Positions 5,815 to 13,171 of a DNA stretch of 15,918 bases are shown here, piece by piece. Within the stretch, counting starts at the first letter, position 1; each line of letters starts with the position of its first letter. The notes under the pieces are model-generated. The model saw only the letters and a list, made by a program, of their open reading frames with translations, was not told the origin of the DNA and made no database searches. Source of the stretch: Ruminococcus_G sp050944435 (lineage in GTDB: Bacteria; Bacillota; Clostridia; Lachnospirales; Lachnospiraceae); the NCBI GenBank assembly GCA_050944435.1, contig JBMNRB010000035.1:1-15918 (forward strand), given 5' to 3'. A program made the translations under genes and the position numbers.

Positions 5815-7065
5815 ATGAAATTAGAATTTGGTTTTGGAACTACGGTTCAGATAGTGGAAGTGCCCGATGAAAACGTGATCGGCGTGCTCCACGCAAACCA
5901 GGTGGAACATGAGCTGATGGGAGAAGAGGAAGTGCGCCGCGCACTTTCTCATCCTATTGGAGCGCCTTTGCTGAAAGAGGTGGTGAAGCCTGGAGAAAAG
6001 ATAGCGATTGTAACCAGCGATATTACACGTCCCATGCCCACTTATGTGGTGATGCCGCCCCTTCTGGACGCCCTTTATGAAGCGGGAGTGAAAAAGGAAG
6101 ACATCACTTTAGTGTTTGCTTTGGGAAGCCACAGAAAACATACCCCGGAAGAAATGAAAAAACTGGCTGGTGAACGGGCTTACGAGGAGATTACCTGTAT
6201 GGATGGGGATGCCTCGGATTGTGTACATATGGGAACCACTTCCCACGGAACTCCGGTGGATGTGGTCCGTGTTGTAGCAGAAGCAGACAGAAGAATCTGT
6301 CTGGGAAATATTGAATATCATTATTTTGCAGGCTACAGCGGAGGAGCCAAGGCCATCATGCCCGGCGTATCCACCAGAGAAGCTATTCAGTCCAATCACA
6401 GCCAGATGGTAAAACCGGAAGCCTGCGCAGGCAGACTGGAAGGGAATCCGGTGAGGGAAGACATCGAGGAGGCAGGCGCTATCTGCGGAATCGATTATAT
6501 TGTCAATGTGGTACTGGATGAACATAAAAAAATTATCATGGCAGCTGCGGGGGACGCGGTGAAGGCTCACAGAGAAGCCTGCCGTTTCCTGGATAAGATT
6601 TACAGGAAGGAGATTCCTGAGAGAGCCGATATTGTCCTGGTATCCCAGGGCGGAGCGCCGAAGGATCTGAATCTGTATCAGACCCAGAAAGCGCTGGATA
6701 ATGCAAAACACGCCGTGAAAAAAGGCGGTATTATTATTCTGATCGGATCTTGTAAAGAAGGTCTGGGAGAGCACGTATTTGAAGAGTGGATGACGAAATC
6801 TCCCGATGCAGCGTCGATGATTACAAGAATTGAAAAAGATTTCCAGCTTGGTGGCCATAAGGCGGCGGCAATCGCCATGGTTCTCGAGAATGCAGATATA
6901 TATCTGGTATCGGATCTGCCGGATGATTTTGTACGGCAGATTTTCCTGGAGCCCAAGTCTTCAGCGCAGGAGGCTCTGGACTGTGCCTTCGAGAAGCTGG
7001 GAAAAGATGCAAAAGTTCTGGCGATGCCTTACGGCGGATCCACACTTCCCTGTGTCGCAGAATAG
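5815..7065 (+). CDS. LarA-family nickel-pincer 2-hydroxyacid racemase/epimerase
   Basis: A 416-residue LarA homologue (DUF2088 plus C-terminal domain). LarA enzymes invert the C2 hydroxyl of a 2-hydroxy acid by hydride transfer through a Lys-linked nickel pincer cofactor. All catalytic positions align with the lactate racemase: Asp69 and Arg72 (TSDITRP), His106 (GSHRKHT), His169 (EYHYFAG), Lys179 (SGGAKAIMPG, pincer attachment), His195 (SNHSQM, nickel ligand), and Tyr288, Gln289, Lys292 (LYQTQK). The family includes lactate and malate racemases and sugar-acid epimerases, so the substrate is open. Neighbours fit a 2-hydroxy acid: a kinase that would release one lies upstream and a malic enzyme downstream. 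Its ribosome binding site overlaps the kinase stop codon. The cofactor genes larB, larC and larE are not in the window and must be elsewhere. Confidence 0.88.
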   Translation: MKLEFGFGTTVQIVEVPDENVIGVLHANQVEHELMGEEEVRRALSHPIGAPLLKEVVKPGEKIAIVTSDITRPMPTYVVMPPLLDALYEAGVKKEDITLVFALGSHRKHTPEEMKKLAGERAYEEITCMDGDASDCVHMGTTSHGTPVDVVRVVAEADRRICLGNIEYHYFAGYSGGAKAIMPGVSTREAIQSNHSQMVKPEACAGRLEGNPVREDIEEAGAICGIDYIVNVVLDEHKKIIMAAAGDAVKAHREACRFLDKIYRKEIPERADIVLVSQGGAPKDLNLYQTQKALDNAKHAVKKGGIIILIGSCKEGLGEHVFEEWMTKSPDAASMITRIEKDFQLGGHKAAAIAMVLENADIYLVSDLPDDFVRQIFLEPKSSAQEALDCAFEKLGKDAKVLAMPYGGSTLPCVAE

Positions 7066-7094
7066 TAAAAAAATAGCAAGGAGCGTAAAAGAAA

Positions 7095-8270
7095 ATGGAT
7101 TATGCAAAAGAGTCCCTGAAACTTCACGGTGAATGGAAGGGAAAAATTGAAGTGGTTTCAAGAGTGCCGGTAGCAACCAAGGAAGACCTGTCTCTGGCAT
7201 ATACACCTGGTGTTGCACAGCCCTGTCTTGAGATTCAGAAGGACGTGAACAAGAGCTATGACTACACAAGACGTCATAATATGTGTCTGGTAGTAACAGA
7301 CGGAACGGCTGTACTTGGTCTGGGTGATATCGGACCGGAAGCAGGTATGCCGGTTATGGAAGGCAAATGCGTGCTCTTTAAGGCATTTGGCGATGTGGAC
7401 GCCTTCCCCCTCTGCATCAAAAGCAAAGATGTAGATGAGATCGTAAATACGATTTACATGATTTCCGGAAGCTTCGGCGGAGTAAATCTGGAAGATATCG
7501 CTGCTCCCAGATGTTTTGAAATCGAAAGAAAACTGAAAGAAAAATGCGATATTCCGATTTTCCACGACGATCAGCACGGAACAGCCGTTATTACGCTGGC
7601 AGGTGTGAAGAATGCACTGAAACTGGTTGGAAAGAAAATCGATGAGATCAAAGTGGTAGTAAACGGTGCAGGCGCGGCGGCTATTTCCATCACAAAACTG
7701 CTTCTTTCCGCAGGTGTTAAAAATGCTGTCCTCTGTGACAGAAGAGGCGCCATCTATGAAGGAAGAGCAGAGGGTATGAACCCGATGAAAGAAGAGATGG
7801 CTAAAATTACCAACCTGGAAAAGAAAGCAGGAACCCTGGCTGATATGCTGGTTGGCGCTGATGTATTTATCGGTGTAAGCGCACCGGGAATGGTTACCAC
7901 AGAGATGGTAAAAACCATGGCAAAAGATGCGATTATCTTTGCCTGTGCAAACCCGACACCGGAAATCTTCCCCGATGATGCCAAAGCAGGCGGCGCAAGA
8001 GTTGTTGCAACAGGAAGAAGCGACTTCCCCAATCAGTGCAACAACGTATTGGCTTTCCCGGGAATTTTCCGCGGAACCTTCGACGTACGTGCAAGAGACA
8101 TCAACGATGAGATGAAAATCGCAGCGGCTGACGCCATTGCCGGTCTGATCAGCGATGAAGAGCTGAATGAAGACTATATCCTTCCGGCAGCTTTCGATCC
8201 CCGTGTAGGAAAGGCAGTAGCAGCGGCAGTAGCAGAAGCAGCTAGAAAATCTGGCGTAGCCAGAATCTAA
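7095..8270 (+). CDS. Malic enzyme (malate dehydrogenase, decarboxylating)
   Basis: A 391-residue short bacterial malic enzyme, cytosolic, normally converting malate to pyruvate, CO2 and NAD(P)H. Motifs in order: SLAYTPGVAQPC with catalytic Tyr36; MEGKCVLFKAFGDVDAFP with the catalytic Lys region (91-96); NLEDIAAPRCFEIE with Glu133 and Asp134, and FHDDQHGTA with Asp158 and Asp159 as metal ligands; GAGAAA (191-196) for the dinucleotide; and SDFPNQCNNVLAFPGIFRG. Everything expected is present and the length is typical. AAGGAG lies 11 nt before the ATG, and the gene is 29 bp after larA-like and 29 bp before the transketolase. In this operon it could consume malate supplied by the racemase, balance pyruvate and redox, or use an analogous hydroxy acid; ordinary malate activity is the safe call. 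Confidence 0.92.
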   Translation: MDYAKESLKLHGEWKGKIEVVSRVPVATKEDLSLAYTPGVAQPCLEIQKDVNKSYDYTRRHNMCLVVTDGTAVLGLGDIGPEAGMPVMEGKCVLFKAFGDVDAFPLCIKSKDVDEIVNTIYMISGSFGGVNLEDIAAPRCFEIERKLKEKCDIPIFHDDQHGTAVITLAGVKNALKLVGKKIDEIKVVVNGAGAAAISITKLLLSAGVKNAVLCDRRGAIYEGRAEGMNPMKEEMAKITNLEKKAGTLADMLVGADVFIGVSAPGMVTTEMVKTMAKDAIIFACANPTPEIFPDDAKAGGARVVATGRSDFPNQCNNVLAFPGIFRGTFDVRARDINDEMKIAAADAIAGLISDEELNEDYILPAAFDPRVGKAVAAAVAEAARKSGVARI

Positions 8271-8299
8271 GATATTTTATATTATAAGGAGAAAAGAAA

Positions 8300-9139
8300 A
8301 TGGATGCTGAATTAAAGAAAAGCTTACAGAAGTTTGCAACACAGATCCGCATCGGCACCGTTGAGTCCATCAAATCCCGTGGATTCGGACATATCGGCGG
8401 AGCTCTGAGTGTTTGTGATGCACTGGCGGTACTTTACGGATCACAGATGACGGTAGATCCCCAAAATCCGAAAATGCCGGAGAGAGACAAACTGGTCTGC
8501 TCCAAAGGCCATGCCGGCCCGGCAGTATATGCCACACTGGCGCTGAAAGGATTTTATCCCTATGATGAAATCAAAACATTGAATCAGCCAGGCACCAACT
8601 TCCCCAGCCACTGCGATACCAATAAGACACCGGGTATCGATATGACAACCGGTTCTCTGGGGCAGGGTACTTCCACCGCATGCGGTATTGCCCTTGCTGA
8701 CAAACTGAGAAAACATGACTGCCGTACTTTCCTGATCGTGGGAGACGGTGAGATCAACGAAGGACAGTGCTGGGAAGCATTTATGTTTGCAGCAGCCAAA
8801 AAACTGTCCAATCTGGTTGTACTGATCGATTGGAATAAGAAACAGCTGGACGGCTATACAAAAGACGTTCTGACCAACGAGAACCTGGATGCTAAAATGA
8901 AAGCATTTGGTTTTGAGACAGTTCTGATCAACGGCAATGATGTGGAAGCCCTCTATGAAGCTCTGGAAAACACCAAAAAAGGCGGAGACAAACCATACGC
9001 AATCGTGATGGATACCGTAAAAGGATGCGGTGTGAAAGAAGTAGAAGAGACTATGGGTAACCATAGTATGACTGTTGGCGCAGACAAGTTTGACGCATGG
9101 TTAAGCGAGCTGAATGACAAACTCGCTGCTATGGAATAA
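8300..9139 (+). CDS. Transketolase, N-terminal (thiamine diphosphate-binding) subunit
   Basis: A 279-residue N-half of a split transketolase, which with the next gene forms one enzyme moving a two-carbon ketol unit from a ketose to an aldose. Visible motifs are GHIGGALS (30-37), SKGHAGPA (68-75), TTGSLGQG (116-123), the diphosphate/metal motif GDGEINEGQCWEA (148-160), DWNKKQLDGYT (177-187) and a late NHSMTVG with the conserved His. His31, His71 and a His near 104 keep the catalytic pattern. Length is standard for split enzymes. AAGGAG precedes the ATG, and the C-half begins 14 bp after the stop. A 1-deoxyxylulose synthase or side-chain-cleaving transketolase relative was considered; the operon favours a sugar or hydroxyaldehyde substrate. 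Confidence 0.9.
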   Translation: MDAELKKSLQKFATQIRIGTVESIKSRGFGHIGGALSVCDALAVLYGSQMTVDPQNPKMPERDKLVCSKGHAGPAVYATLALKGFYPYDEIKTLNQPGTNFPSHCDTNKTPGIDMTTGSLGQGTSTACGIALADKLRKHDCRTFLIVGDGEINEGQCWEAFMFAAAKKLSNLVVLIDWNKKQLDGYTKDVLTNENLDAKMKAFGFETVLINGNDVEALYEALENTKKGGDKPYAIVMDTVKGCGVKEVEETMGNHSMTVGADKFDAWLSELNDKLAAME

Positions 9140-9153
9140 GCGGAGGGTAAGAG

Positions 9154-10119
9154 ATGAATATTGTATATAATGGGGAAATGGATTCCCGCGCATTCAAAGA
9201 TGTTCTCGGAAAAACAATTCCGGAATTAGCAGAAAATGATCCTGACGTTATTTACCTGGATGCTGACCTTATGAGCTGTATCGGCACAGCAAAATGGGGC
9301 GCTGCAAATCCTGACAGAGCAATTAACTGCGGTATTGCAGAGGCTAATATGATCGGTGTTGCGGCTGGTCTGGCTTCTCAGGGATTCAAACCGATTTGTC
9401 ATACCTTTGGTCCCTTCGCATCCCGCCGTGTATTCGACCAGGTATTTCTGGCAGCAGGATATACAGGAAACGATATCACAGTAATCGGTACAGACGCAGG
9501 TATCTGCGCTGCATTTAACGGCGGAACACATATGCCTTTTGAAGATATGGCCCTGTATCGTGCAATCCCAACGGCAACAGTGATTGATATTGCAGATGCA
9601 AATCAGCTGGAAAGCGTTCTTCATCAGGTATCTGATATCAAAGGCGTTAAATATATCCGCTGCAGCCGTAAGAGCGCAGCGAAAGTATACGCTGACGGCG
9701 AGACAGTACCGGTAGGAAAAGGCGTAACTTTAAGAGAAGGAAAAGATGCAGTTGTCTTTGCCACCGGAATTATGATTCATGAAGCATTCATGGCAGCAGA
9801 AGAGCTGGCAAAAGAAGGCATCGAAGTTGCCATCGTTGATATGTTCACCGTAAAACCGCTGGATAAAGAATGTGCGCTGAAATATGCAAAAGAAACAGGC
9901 GCAGTTGTAACAGCGGAGAACCACAACAAGATCGGCGGTCTGTACAGTGCAGTAGTGGAAACTCTGGCAGGAGAGATTGAAGTTCCTGTAGAGTACGTTG
10001 CAGTAGAAGATGTTTACGGTGAAGTAGGACCTCAGGATTATCTGAGAGAAAGATTTGACCTGACTTCAGACCACATCGTAAGAAAAGTAAAGAAAGTGCT
10101 TTCACGCAAAGCAAAATAA
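9154..10119 (+). CDS. Transketolase, C-terminal subunit with unusual substrate-site residues
   Basis: A 321-residue C-half with the pyrimidine-binding and C-terminal domains. Glu63 in GIAEANM is the cofactor-activating acid. THMPFEDMALYRAIP (125-139) matches the usual THQ-x-EDIALMRAIP. The Arg in YIRCSRKS corresponds to the phosphate-binding Arg of classical transketolase. Departures from the family pattern: VIGTDAGICAAFNGGTH (110-126) has Asp where a His is usual (THAGLTVG) and Asn where the conserved Asp of DGxTH stands, and DADLMSCIG replaces DADLxxST near 36-44. In yeast transketolase the equivalent His and Ser contact substrate phosphate and the Asp contacts the acceptor C2 hydroxyl. This suggests altered specificity; the alignment is by eye. 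A GGAGGG ribosome binding site precedes the ATG. Confidence 0.88.
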   Translation: MNIVYNGEMDSRAFKDVLGKTIPELAENDPDVIYLDADLMSCIGTAKWGAANPDRAINCGIAEANMIGVAAGLASQGFKPICHTFGPFASRRVFDQVFLAAGYTGNDITVIGTDAGICAAFNGGTHMPFEDMALYRAIPTATVIDIADANQLESVLHQVSDIKGVKYIRCSRKSAAKVYADGETVPVGKGVTLREGKDAVVFATGIMIHEAFMAAEELAKEGIEVAIVDMFTVKPLDKECALKYAKETGAVVTAENHNKIGGLYSAVVETLAGEIEVPVEYVAVEDVYGEVGPQDYLRERFDLTSDHIVRKVKKVLSRKAK

Positions 10120-10152
10120 TAAAGGATACAGTATAGCAGGAGGACTTTCCGA

Positions 10153-10968
10153 ATGATTATTATCGGTGAAAAAATCAATGGTTCCATTCCTTCCATGGCT
10201 AAGGCTATCGCAGCCAGAGATGAAGAGTGGATCAAAGACATTGCCAAAAAACAGACAGAAGCAGGCGCTACATACATTGATGTCTGCGCATCTGTTGATG
10301 AAGAAGTTGAAGTTGAGACCCTGAAATGGATGATTGGACTGGTGGAAAGCGTTTCTGATCTGCCCATCGCAGTGGACAGCCCCAGCCCCAAGGTACTGGC
10401 AGAAGCTTATAAATTCTGCAGTAAACCGGGTATCATCAATTCTGTATCCATGGAAGGCGACAAGATTGATATTCTGTTTCCCATCGTTGCAGCAAATCCG
10501 GGCTGGGAAGTAGTAGCCCTGCTGTGCGACGACACAGGAATTCCCCAGACAGCAGAAAAACGTCTGGCTGTATTTGCTGAGATCATGGAAAAAGCAAAAC
10601 AGTACAACATTGATCCCAGCAGAATTCACATTGATCCGTTGATTGAAATGCTGTGTACATCAGAAGATGGTATTTCCATGATCGTAGAAGTAATTTCCAC
10701 CATCCGGAAACAGTATCCGACGATCCACATCACAGCCGCAGTCAGCAACATTTCCTTTAACCTGCCGGTAAGAAAGTTGGTAAACCTTGGATTTACCGTG
10801 CTGGCAATGAATGCAGGACTGGACAGCGCGATCCTGGATCCGCTGAACAGAGACATGATGGGTCTTATCTATGCCACAGAAGCCCTTCTGGGTCTGGATG
10901 ATTACTGCATGGAATATATCAGCGCTTACAGAGAAGGTCTGATTGGTCCGGTAAAGGATAAGGAATAA
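10153..10968 (+). CDS. Methyltetrahydrofolate:corrinoid protein methyltransferase (AcsE/MtgA-like)
   Basis: A 271-residue TIM-barrel pterin-binding enzyme of the AcsE/MtgA/MtqA type, cytosolic, moving a methyl group between tetrahydrofolate and a corrinoid protein. MIIIGEKINGS at the N-terminus, DVCASVDEEVE, DLPIAVDSPSP (about 73-83), INSVSMEGDK, IDPLIEML and AAVSNISFNLPVRKLVN followed by MNAGLDSAILDPLNR are family hallmarks. Dihydropteroate synthase is excluded by these motifs and by lack of folate-synthesis neighbours. It has an AGGAGG-type ribosome binding site, lies 33 bp after the transketolase, and is the last gene before a terminator. No corrinoid protein, MttB-type methyltransferase or corrinoid reactivase is in the window, so its partner is encoded elsewhere. 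Its link to the sugar enzymes is unexplained; one-carbon disposal of reducing power is one guess. Confidence 0.85.
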   Translation: MIIIGEKINGSIPSMAKAIAARDEEWIKDIAKKQTEAGATYIDVCASVDEEVEVETLKWMIGLVESVSDLPIAVDSPSPKVLAEAYKFCSKPGIINSVSMEGDKIDILFPIVAANPGWEVVALLCDDTGIPQTAEKRLAVFAEIMEKAKQYNIDPSRIHIDPLIEMLCTSEDGISMIVEVISTIRKQYPTIHITAAVSNISFNLPVRKLVNLGFTVLAMNAGLDSAILDPLNRDMMGLIYATEALLGLDDYCMEYISAYREGLIGPVKDKE

Positions 10969-10988
10969 AAGTTATATTTTTAAGTAGA

Positions 10989-11019
10989 AACCGGTATAGC
11001 AAAAGCTATGCCGGTTTTT
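10989..11019 (+). terminator. Intrinsic terminator of operon A
   Basis: AACCGGTATAGC (10989-11000) pairs with GCTATGCCGGTT (11005-11016) over 12 bp with one G-U pair and an AAAA loop, followed by TTT and a further T-rich stretch. It lies 20 bp after the methyltransferase stop and separates operon A from the Etf operon. Confidence 0.9.
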
Positions 11020-11076
11020 GTTATATCTGTTTAAATCAGAGCTGAGGGAGGCTATGCGTAAAATGTATCTGTTGCG

Positions 11077-11105
11077 TAGACATTCAGAGCAATTAGTGCT
11101 ATAAT
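11077..11105 (+). promoter_or_regulatory. Extended -10 promoter of the Etf/dehydrogenase operon
   Basis: TAGACA (11077-11082, five of six bases of TTGACA), a 17-bp spacer, and TATAAT (11100-11105) preceded by TG at 11097-11098 form an extended -10 promoter. The start point is expected near 11112. AAGGA (11144-11148) lies 9 nt before the EtfB start codon. Confidence 0.8.
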
Positions 11106-11109
11106 AAAT

Positions 11110-11129
11110 TTGTCAAATTAACGTGACAA
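11110..11129. promoter_or_regulatory. Inverted-repeat operator candidate at the Etf operon start point
   Basis: TTGTCA (11110-11115) and TGACAA (11124-11129) form a perfect 6-bp inverted repeat with an 8-bp centre, overlapping the predicted start point. That is the usual place for a repressor. The GTC-GAC symmetry resembles GntR/FadR-type sites, a family that often controls lactate genes, but no such regulator is in the window. Confidence 0.5.
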
Positions 11130-11157
11130 TGCAATAAAGTGAAAAGGAACTAGGAAA

Positions 11158-11946
11158 ATGAGGATAGTAGTTTGTATGAAACAGGTACCGGCCGGTACCA
11201 AAGTGGACATTGATCCGGAGACAGGGACGATGAAGCGTCTCACCAGTGAAACAAGGACAAATCCTTACGATCTGTTTGCATTGGAAACCGCTCTGCAGAT
11301 TCGGGAAAAAACCGGAGGAACGGTAACGGTTTTAACCATGGGGCCGGCTCAGGCAGAGACAATGATGAAAGACGCCTATGCCTGCGGAGCGGACGAGGCG
11401 GTGATTTTATCAGATCGGAAGTTTGCCGGAGCGGATGTTCTGAGCACTTCTTATACTCTTTATCAGGGAATTCAGGTATTGGGAGGCGCGGATTTGATTC
11501 TGTGCGGTAAACAAACCACGGACGGGGATACGGCTCAGGTGGGTCCCGCTATTGCAGAGCATATGCATATCCCCCATGCCGCCTGGGTATCGGGAATTGA
11601 AGAAGTGGATGAAAGAGCTATTTGTGTGAGGCAGAAGCTGGGAAGAGTAACCCAAGTATCCAGGATCTCCTATCCCTGTCTTATTACCGTGGATAAGGAC
11701 AGTTGTGTTCCGCGGCTCCCTTCCTACCGTCTGAAAAAGGCCACTGAAAACAAAAAGGTGCGTGTCCTGGGATTTGCAGATTTACCCAATCAGGATCTTA
11801 CCCGGTATGGACTGATCGGTTCGCCCACCACGGTTGAACGTATGTTTGCTCCGCCTGAGACAGCGAAACAAATATATCTGGATGGGGATGCTAAAAAGAA
11901 GACAGATACATTGTTTGCCATTCTGGCAGACAGGAAAATCATCTGA
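11158..11946 (+). CDS. etfB: Electron transfer flavoprotein beta subunit (bifurcating type)
   Basis: A 262-residue EtfB. It binds the electron-bifurcating or structural nucleotide and partners EtfA to move electrons between NAD(H), ferredoxin and a flavin dehydrogenase. VVCMKQVP at the N-terminus, NPYDLFALETAL (35-46) and GKQTTDGDTAQVGPAIAEHM (117-136) are characteristic; the NPYDLFA-E form and the DGDTAQVGP loop are typical of bifurcating Etfs such as LctB. It is the first gene of a four-gene operon with an extended -10 promoter and an operator-like inverted repeat. EtfA starts 13 bp after its stop. Order EtfB-EtfA-dehydrogenase equals lctBCD of the electron-confurcating lactate dehydrogenase of acetogens. 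The C-terminus (about 215-262) carries the Etf-beta arm that usually reaches the partner dehydrogenase. Confidence 0.93.
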   Translation: MRIVVCMKQVPAGTKVDIDPETGTMKRLTSETRTNPYDLFALETALQIREKTGGTVTVLTMGPAQAETMMKDAYACGADEAVILSDRKFAGADVLSTSYTLYQGIQVLGGADLILCGKQTTDGDTAQVGPAIAEHMHIPHAAWVSGIEEVDERAICVRQKLGRVTQVSRISYPCLITVDKDSCVPRLPSYRLKKATENKKVRVLGFADLPNQDLTRYGLIGSPTTVERMFAPPETAKQIYLDGDAKKKTDTLFAILADRKII

Positions 11947-11959
11947 GGGAGAATGCGGT

Positions 11960-13171
11960 ATGGAATTTTTGACTTTTGATGCAGACGTTTGTACTTTGTG
12001 CGGCCAGTGTGTAGAGGTCTGTCCCTTTGGCGCGCTGAATATAGAGAAACAGGGAATTACGGTGGGAGATACCTGCCGTATGTGCGGACTTTGCGTACGT
12101 CAGTGTCCGGAACGGGCGATCCATTTTGAGCAGCGTGCTAATGAAGTGGACAAGAACCAGTGGAAAGATTTTCTGATTTATGTGGAACAGGAACAGGGGG
12201 TTATTCATCCCGTTGCTTTTGAACTGATTGGAGAAGCACATAAAATGGCGTCCAAAATGGGATATAAAGTCAACTGTGTAATCACAGGAGGAGAAGGAAC
12301 GGTGAAAAACGCCCATTCTCTTCTGGAATATGGCGTACATAAAGTTTATGCTTACGAACATAAAGAACTGGAACATTTTCGGGCAGACTGCTATACGGAT
12401 GTGATTGCAGATTGTATTGCGGCGACGAAACCCAGTGCGGTGCTCATTGGAGCAACGGAACTGGGACGTTCTCTGGCTCCCCGGCTGTCCACACGATTTC
12501 ATACAGGATTGACGGCAGACTGTACACAGCTTGATATTAAACCCAATTCAGATATGGTGCAGATCCGGCCGGCCTTTGGCGGAAATATCATGGCGCAGAT
12601 TGCCATTTCAAAATCCCGTCCTCAATTTGCCACGGTACGGTATCGGGTGATGGACAGGGCTCAGAGGATAGAGAAACATTTCGGTGAAGTGATCGTGTGT
12701 CAGGTAAATGATAAAATGGCGACTTCCAGAATTGAAGTGATTTCTTCAGAAGTTATGGAGAAAAAGAAAAGTCTGGAGGAAGAAGAGATTATCGTAGTGG
12801 CAGGAAGAGGCGCTCAAAGCGAAACCGGGGTTGCCCTCTGTCGGAAACTGGCCCAGGCATTGGGCGGACAGCTGGCGTTTACCAGGCCTATGGTGGAAAA
12901 CGGCTATGGTGACACGGCGCATCAGATTGGGCTGTCGGGAAGAACGGTGAGGCCAAGACTCATTATCACCTGCGGCGTGTCCGGTGCGATTCAGTTTACT
13001 TCCTGTATGAACGGTTCAGAGTGTATTGTGGCTATCAATAAAAATCCGGAGGCACAGATTTTCAAAACGGCTCATTTCTGTCTTGTGGACGATCTTTATC
13101 AGGTTGTGCCCCGGCTGACGGAGCTGATAGAAAAACGAAAGGAGGACGGAGAGAATGGCGTATCCCTATAA
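11960..13171 (+). CDS. etfA: Electron transfer flavoprotein alpha subunit with N-terminal two-cluster ferredoxin domain
   Basis: A 403-residue EtfA fused to a ferredoxin domain. Cys11, 14, 17 and 21 (CTLCGQCVEVCP) and Cys39, 42, 45 and 49 (CRMCGLCVRQCP) give two complete [4Fe-4S] motifs. The EtfA domain follows, with the FAD-binding end SETGVALC, QIGLSGRTVRPRLIITCGVSGAIQ and AINKNPEAQIF (about 285-375). The ferredoxin fusion is typical of Etfs that exchange electrons with ferredoxin (LctC, CarE). The start is the ATG at 11960, with GAGGGAG 8 nt upstream; the longer open frame from 11834 overlaps EtfB and is rejected. The stop overlaps the dehydrogenase start by 17 bp, which implies translational coupling and a stable complex. 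Confidence 0.93.
   Translation: MEFLTFDADVCTLCGQCVEVCPFGALNIEKQGITVGDTCRMCGLCVRQCPERAIHFEQRANEVDKNQWKDFLIYVEQEQGVIHPVAFELIGEAHKMASKMGYKVNCVITGGEGTVKNAHSLLEYGVHKVYAYEHKELEHFRADCYTDVIADCIAATKPSAVLIGATELGRSLAPRLSTRFHTGLTADCTQLDIKPNSDMVQIRPAFGGNIMAQIAISKSRPQFATVRYRVMDRAQRIEKHFGEVIVCQVNDKMATSRIEVISSEVMEKKKSLEEEEIIVVAGRGAQSETGVALCRKLAQALGGQLAFTRPMVENGYGDTAHQIGLSGRTVRPRLIITCGVSGAIQFTSCMNGSECIVAINKNPEAQIFKTAHFCLVDDLYQVVPRLTELIEKRKEDGENGVSL

Noticed and set aside
8300..10119. Steroid side-chain desmolase (DesAB-like) or DXP synthase instead of transketolase
   Set aside because: No steroid dehydrogenase or isoprenoid genes are near, and the motifs and operon fit a sugar-type split transketolase better, though specificity is open.
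3421..10968. Sulfoquinovose sulfo-transketolase pathway
   Set aside because: A transketolase and an aldehyde dehydrogenase-like step are present, but there is no sulfoquinovosidase, sulfo-sugar isomerase or sulfonate exporter in the window, and a basic residue is lost rather than gained in the kinase.
11054..11104. A 16-codon frame after GAGGGAGG upstream of etfB
   Set aside because: The ribosome binding site is only 2 nt from the ATG and the frame runs through the -35 and -10 elements, so the etfB transcript would not contain it.
11834..11959. Longer start for EtfA
   Set aside because: The extension overlaps EtfB in another frame and places extra sequence before the ferredoxin domain. The ATG at 11960 has a good ribosome binding site.
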